Of a DNA stretch of 6,409 bases, positions 5,288 to 6,409 are shown piece by piece. Positions within the stretch are counted from its first letter, which is position 1. Each line of letters begins with the position of its first letter. Below the pieces are notes generated by a model. That model did not search any database. It was not told the origin of the DNA and saw only the letters and a program-made list of their open reading frames with translations. A program made the position numbers and the translations under genes. The stretch covers positions 1-6,409 of the forward strand of contig JAEZAW010000383.1 of assembly GCA_023430315.1 (NCBI GenBank), given 5' to 3'. Source of the stretch: Pseudomonadota bacterium (GTDB lineage: Bacteria; Pseudomonadota; Alphaproteobacteria; Rhizobiales; Hyphomicrobiaceae).

Positions 5288-6409
5288 GACCGCTCGAGCG
5301 GCGGCGGCGCGAAGGCCGTGACCTCGCCCGGATCGCCCTCGAAGCGCTCGACCTCGACGAGCGCCGTATGCGCGATCGGCCCCTGGCCGAGCTTCGATGT
5401 ACCCTTGTCGGGCGTGAGCATGTTCGGGTTGCCGTGCTTGTCGAGCGCACCGATGCGGCCCGGCTCCTTGGGGTCGTACCAGGCGCCCGTCGCAAGGCGG
5501 ATCACGCCGGGCATGACGCCATCGGAGATCACCGCCGTCGCCAAGGTCGCGCCGCGCTGATTGAACACGCGCACCATGTCGTGCTCGGCAATACCGCGTT
5601 GCTTGGCATCCACGGGATTGATCAACACCGGCTCGCGGCCGTTGATCTTGAGCGCCAAGCTCTCGCCCGCGAAGTCCATCTGCGAGTGAAGCTTTCCTGC
5701 CGGCTGGTTCGAGATCATGTGCAGCGGATAGGCCTTCGCCTTGTCGGAGCCGAGCCATTCGAGCGGCTCCATCCACACGGGATGACCGGGGCAGTCGTCG
5801 TAGCCAAAGCTCGCAATGCGCTCGCTGTAGATCTCGATCTTACCGGAGGGCGTCTTCAGCTTCTTCGCCGCCGGCTCGGCGCGGAAATCCGCGAGCACGG
5901 TGTGCGGCTTTGCCGGCACGGGGCTTTCGGCGTGACCCTGCTCCCAGAAGACATCGAAGTTTGGCAGCTCGACGCCGGCGCGCGATGCATCCTGCCGCGC
6001 AACCTCATAGATATGGCGCAGCCAGTCCATTTCCTCGCGGCCTTCCGTGAAGGCCTTCTCCACGCCGACCTTGCGCGCGAGCGCGCGGAAGATGTCGTAG
6101 TCGTGACGCGCCTCGCCGACGGGATCGACAGCCTTCTTCATGGCGATGATGAAGCGGTCGCGTGAACTCGCACCGATATCATTGCGCTCAAGCGTCGTCG
6201 TCGCCGGCAACACGATGTCGGCGAAGCGCGCCGTCGACGTCCACCACGGCTCGTTGACGATGACCGTGTCCGGCCGCCGCCAGGCTTCGATCAGGCGGTT
6301 GAGGTCCTGGTGGTGGTGGAAGGGATTGCCGCCGCACCAATAGATCATGCGCGTCTCGGGATAGACGCGATCTTCGCCGTCGAAGGTATAGGCCTCGCCG
6401 GGCTTGAGC
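5281..6409 (-). CDS. Molybdopterin-dependent oxidoreductase, biotin-sulfoxide/TMAO/DMSO reductase family (5' end cut off)
   Basis: About 375 C-terminal residues are visible, roughly the second half of a protein that is usually 750-830 long. The family carries a bis-molybdopterin-guanine-dinucleotide cofactor and reduces S- or N-oxides. Visible marks in order are YPETRMIYWCGGNPFHHHQ, the cofactor-contacting ADIVLPATTTLERNDIG, SGKIEIYSERI, then the C-terminal molydopterin-binding domain. That domain has HMISNQPAGKLHSQMD, NGREPVLINPVDAKQRGI, FNQRGATLATAV and GNPNMLTPDKGTSKLGQG, ending TALVEVERF. The order and wording match BisC (cytosolic biotin/methionine sulfoxide reductase) and TorA/DorA (periplasmic). 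The Ser that ligates molybdenum and any Tat signal lie beyond the right edge, so substrate and location cannot be settled. The frame is open from base 6408 through the edge, and the Met at 6348 is internal to the conserved motif, not the start. It precedes the dehydrogenase gene by 6 bases in one operon. Confidence 0.93.
   Translation of the reverse strand, partial: LKPGEAYTFDGEDRVYPETRMIYWCGGNPFHHHQDLNRLIEAWRRPDTVIVNEPWWTSTARFADIVLPATTTLERNDIGASSRDRFIIAMKKAVDPVGEARHDYDIFRALARKVGVEKAFTEGREEMDWLRHIYEVARQDASRAGVELPNFDVFWEQGHAESPVPAKPHTVLADFRAEPAAKKLKTPSGKIEIYSERIASFGYDDCPGHPVWMEPLEWLGSDKAKAYPLHMISNQPAGKLHSQMDFAGESLALKINGREPVLINPVDAKQRGIAEHDMVRVFNQRGATLATAVISDGVMPGVIRLATGAWYDPKEPGRIGALDKHGNPNMLTPDKGTSKLGQGPIAHTALVEVERFEGDPGEVTAFAPPPLERSR

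Noticed and set aside
5368..6165. A 265-codon open frame on the plus strand opposite the molybdoenzyme gene
   Set aside because: Its composition is typical of antisense high-GC frames, and it overlaps strongly conserved reductase motifs on the minus strand.

Overview
The window looks like chromosomal DNA of a GC-rich proteobacterium, most likely an alphaproteobacterium of the Rhizobiales type. That placement is an inference from the high GC content, the style of the proteins (a TonB with a short alphaproteobacterial-type N-terminus, a PiuC-type hydroxylase, a TfdA-like dioxygenase) and the weak, non-sigma70-like promoters. It holds seven protein-coding genes, two of them cut by the window ends. 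I see no RNA gene, mobile element or CRISPR array. Coding density is high, and no gap between genes exceeds 150 bases.

Left part (1-1663): a partial glutathione S-transferase gene reads leftward off the edge. Diverging from it is a complete FMN-dependent alpha-hydroxy-acid oxidase/dehydrogenase gene with all expected catalytic residues. The oxidase gene converges tail-to-tail, with 14 bases between stops, on a tonB-type gene.

Middle part (1678-3427): two leftward genes linked to iron uptake. One is an energy transducer TonB with an unusual Glu/Lys-rich, internally duplicated periplasmic spacer. Upstream of it is a PiuC/YbiX-type Fe(II)/2-oxoglutarate hydroxylase. The hydroxylase has a perfect 7+7 palindrome (ACTTGAC-N7-GTCAAGT) just upstream that also fits the TGA-N9-TCA pattern described for rhizobial RirA operators. 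An iron-responsive promoter is plausible but unproven.

Right part (3482-6409): three further leftward genes. The last part of a molybdopterin enzyme of the biotin-sulfoxide/TMAO/DMSO reductase family ends 6 bases before a classical short-chain dehydrogenase, so the two are almost certainly translated from one message. After a 128-base gap comes a TauD/TfdA-family 2-oxoglutarate dioxygenase that resembles 2,4-D dioxygenase TfdA closely enough to keep every Fe(II) and 2-oxoglutarate ligand. Together with the hydroxy-acid oxidase and the transferase, the setting looks like a catabolic/redox accessory region, but no shared pathway can be proven from this window. I found no convincing evidence for an entirely new system. 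The most interesting items are the piuC palindrome, the TonB spacer, and the TfdA-like enzyme outside a recognisable tfd operon.
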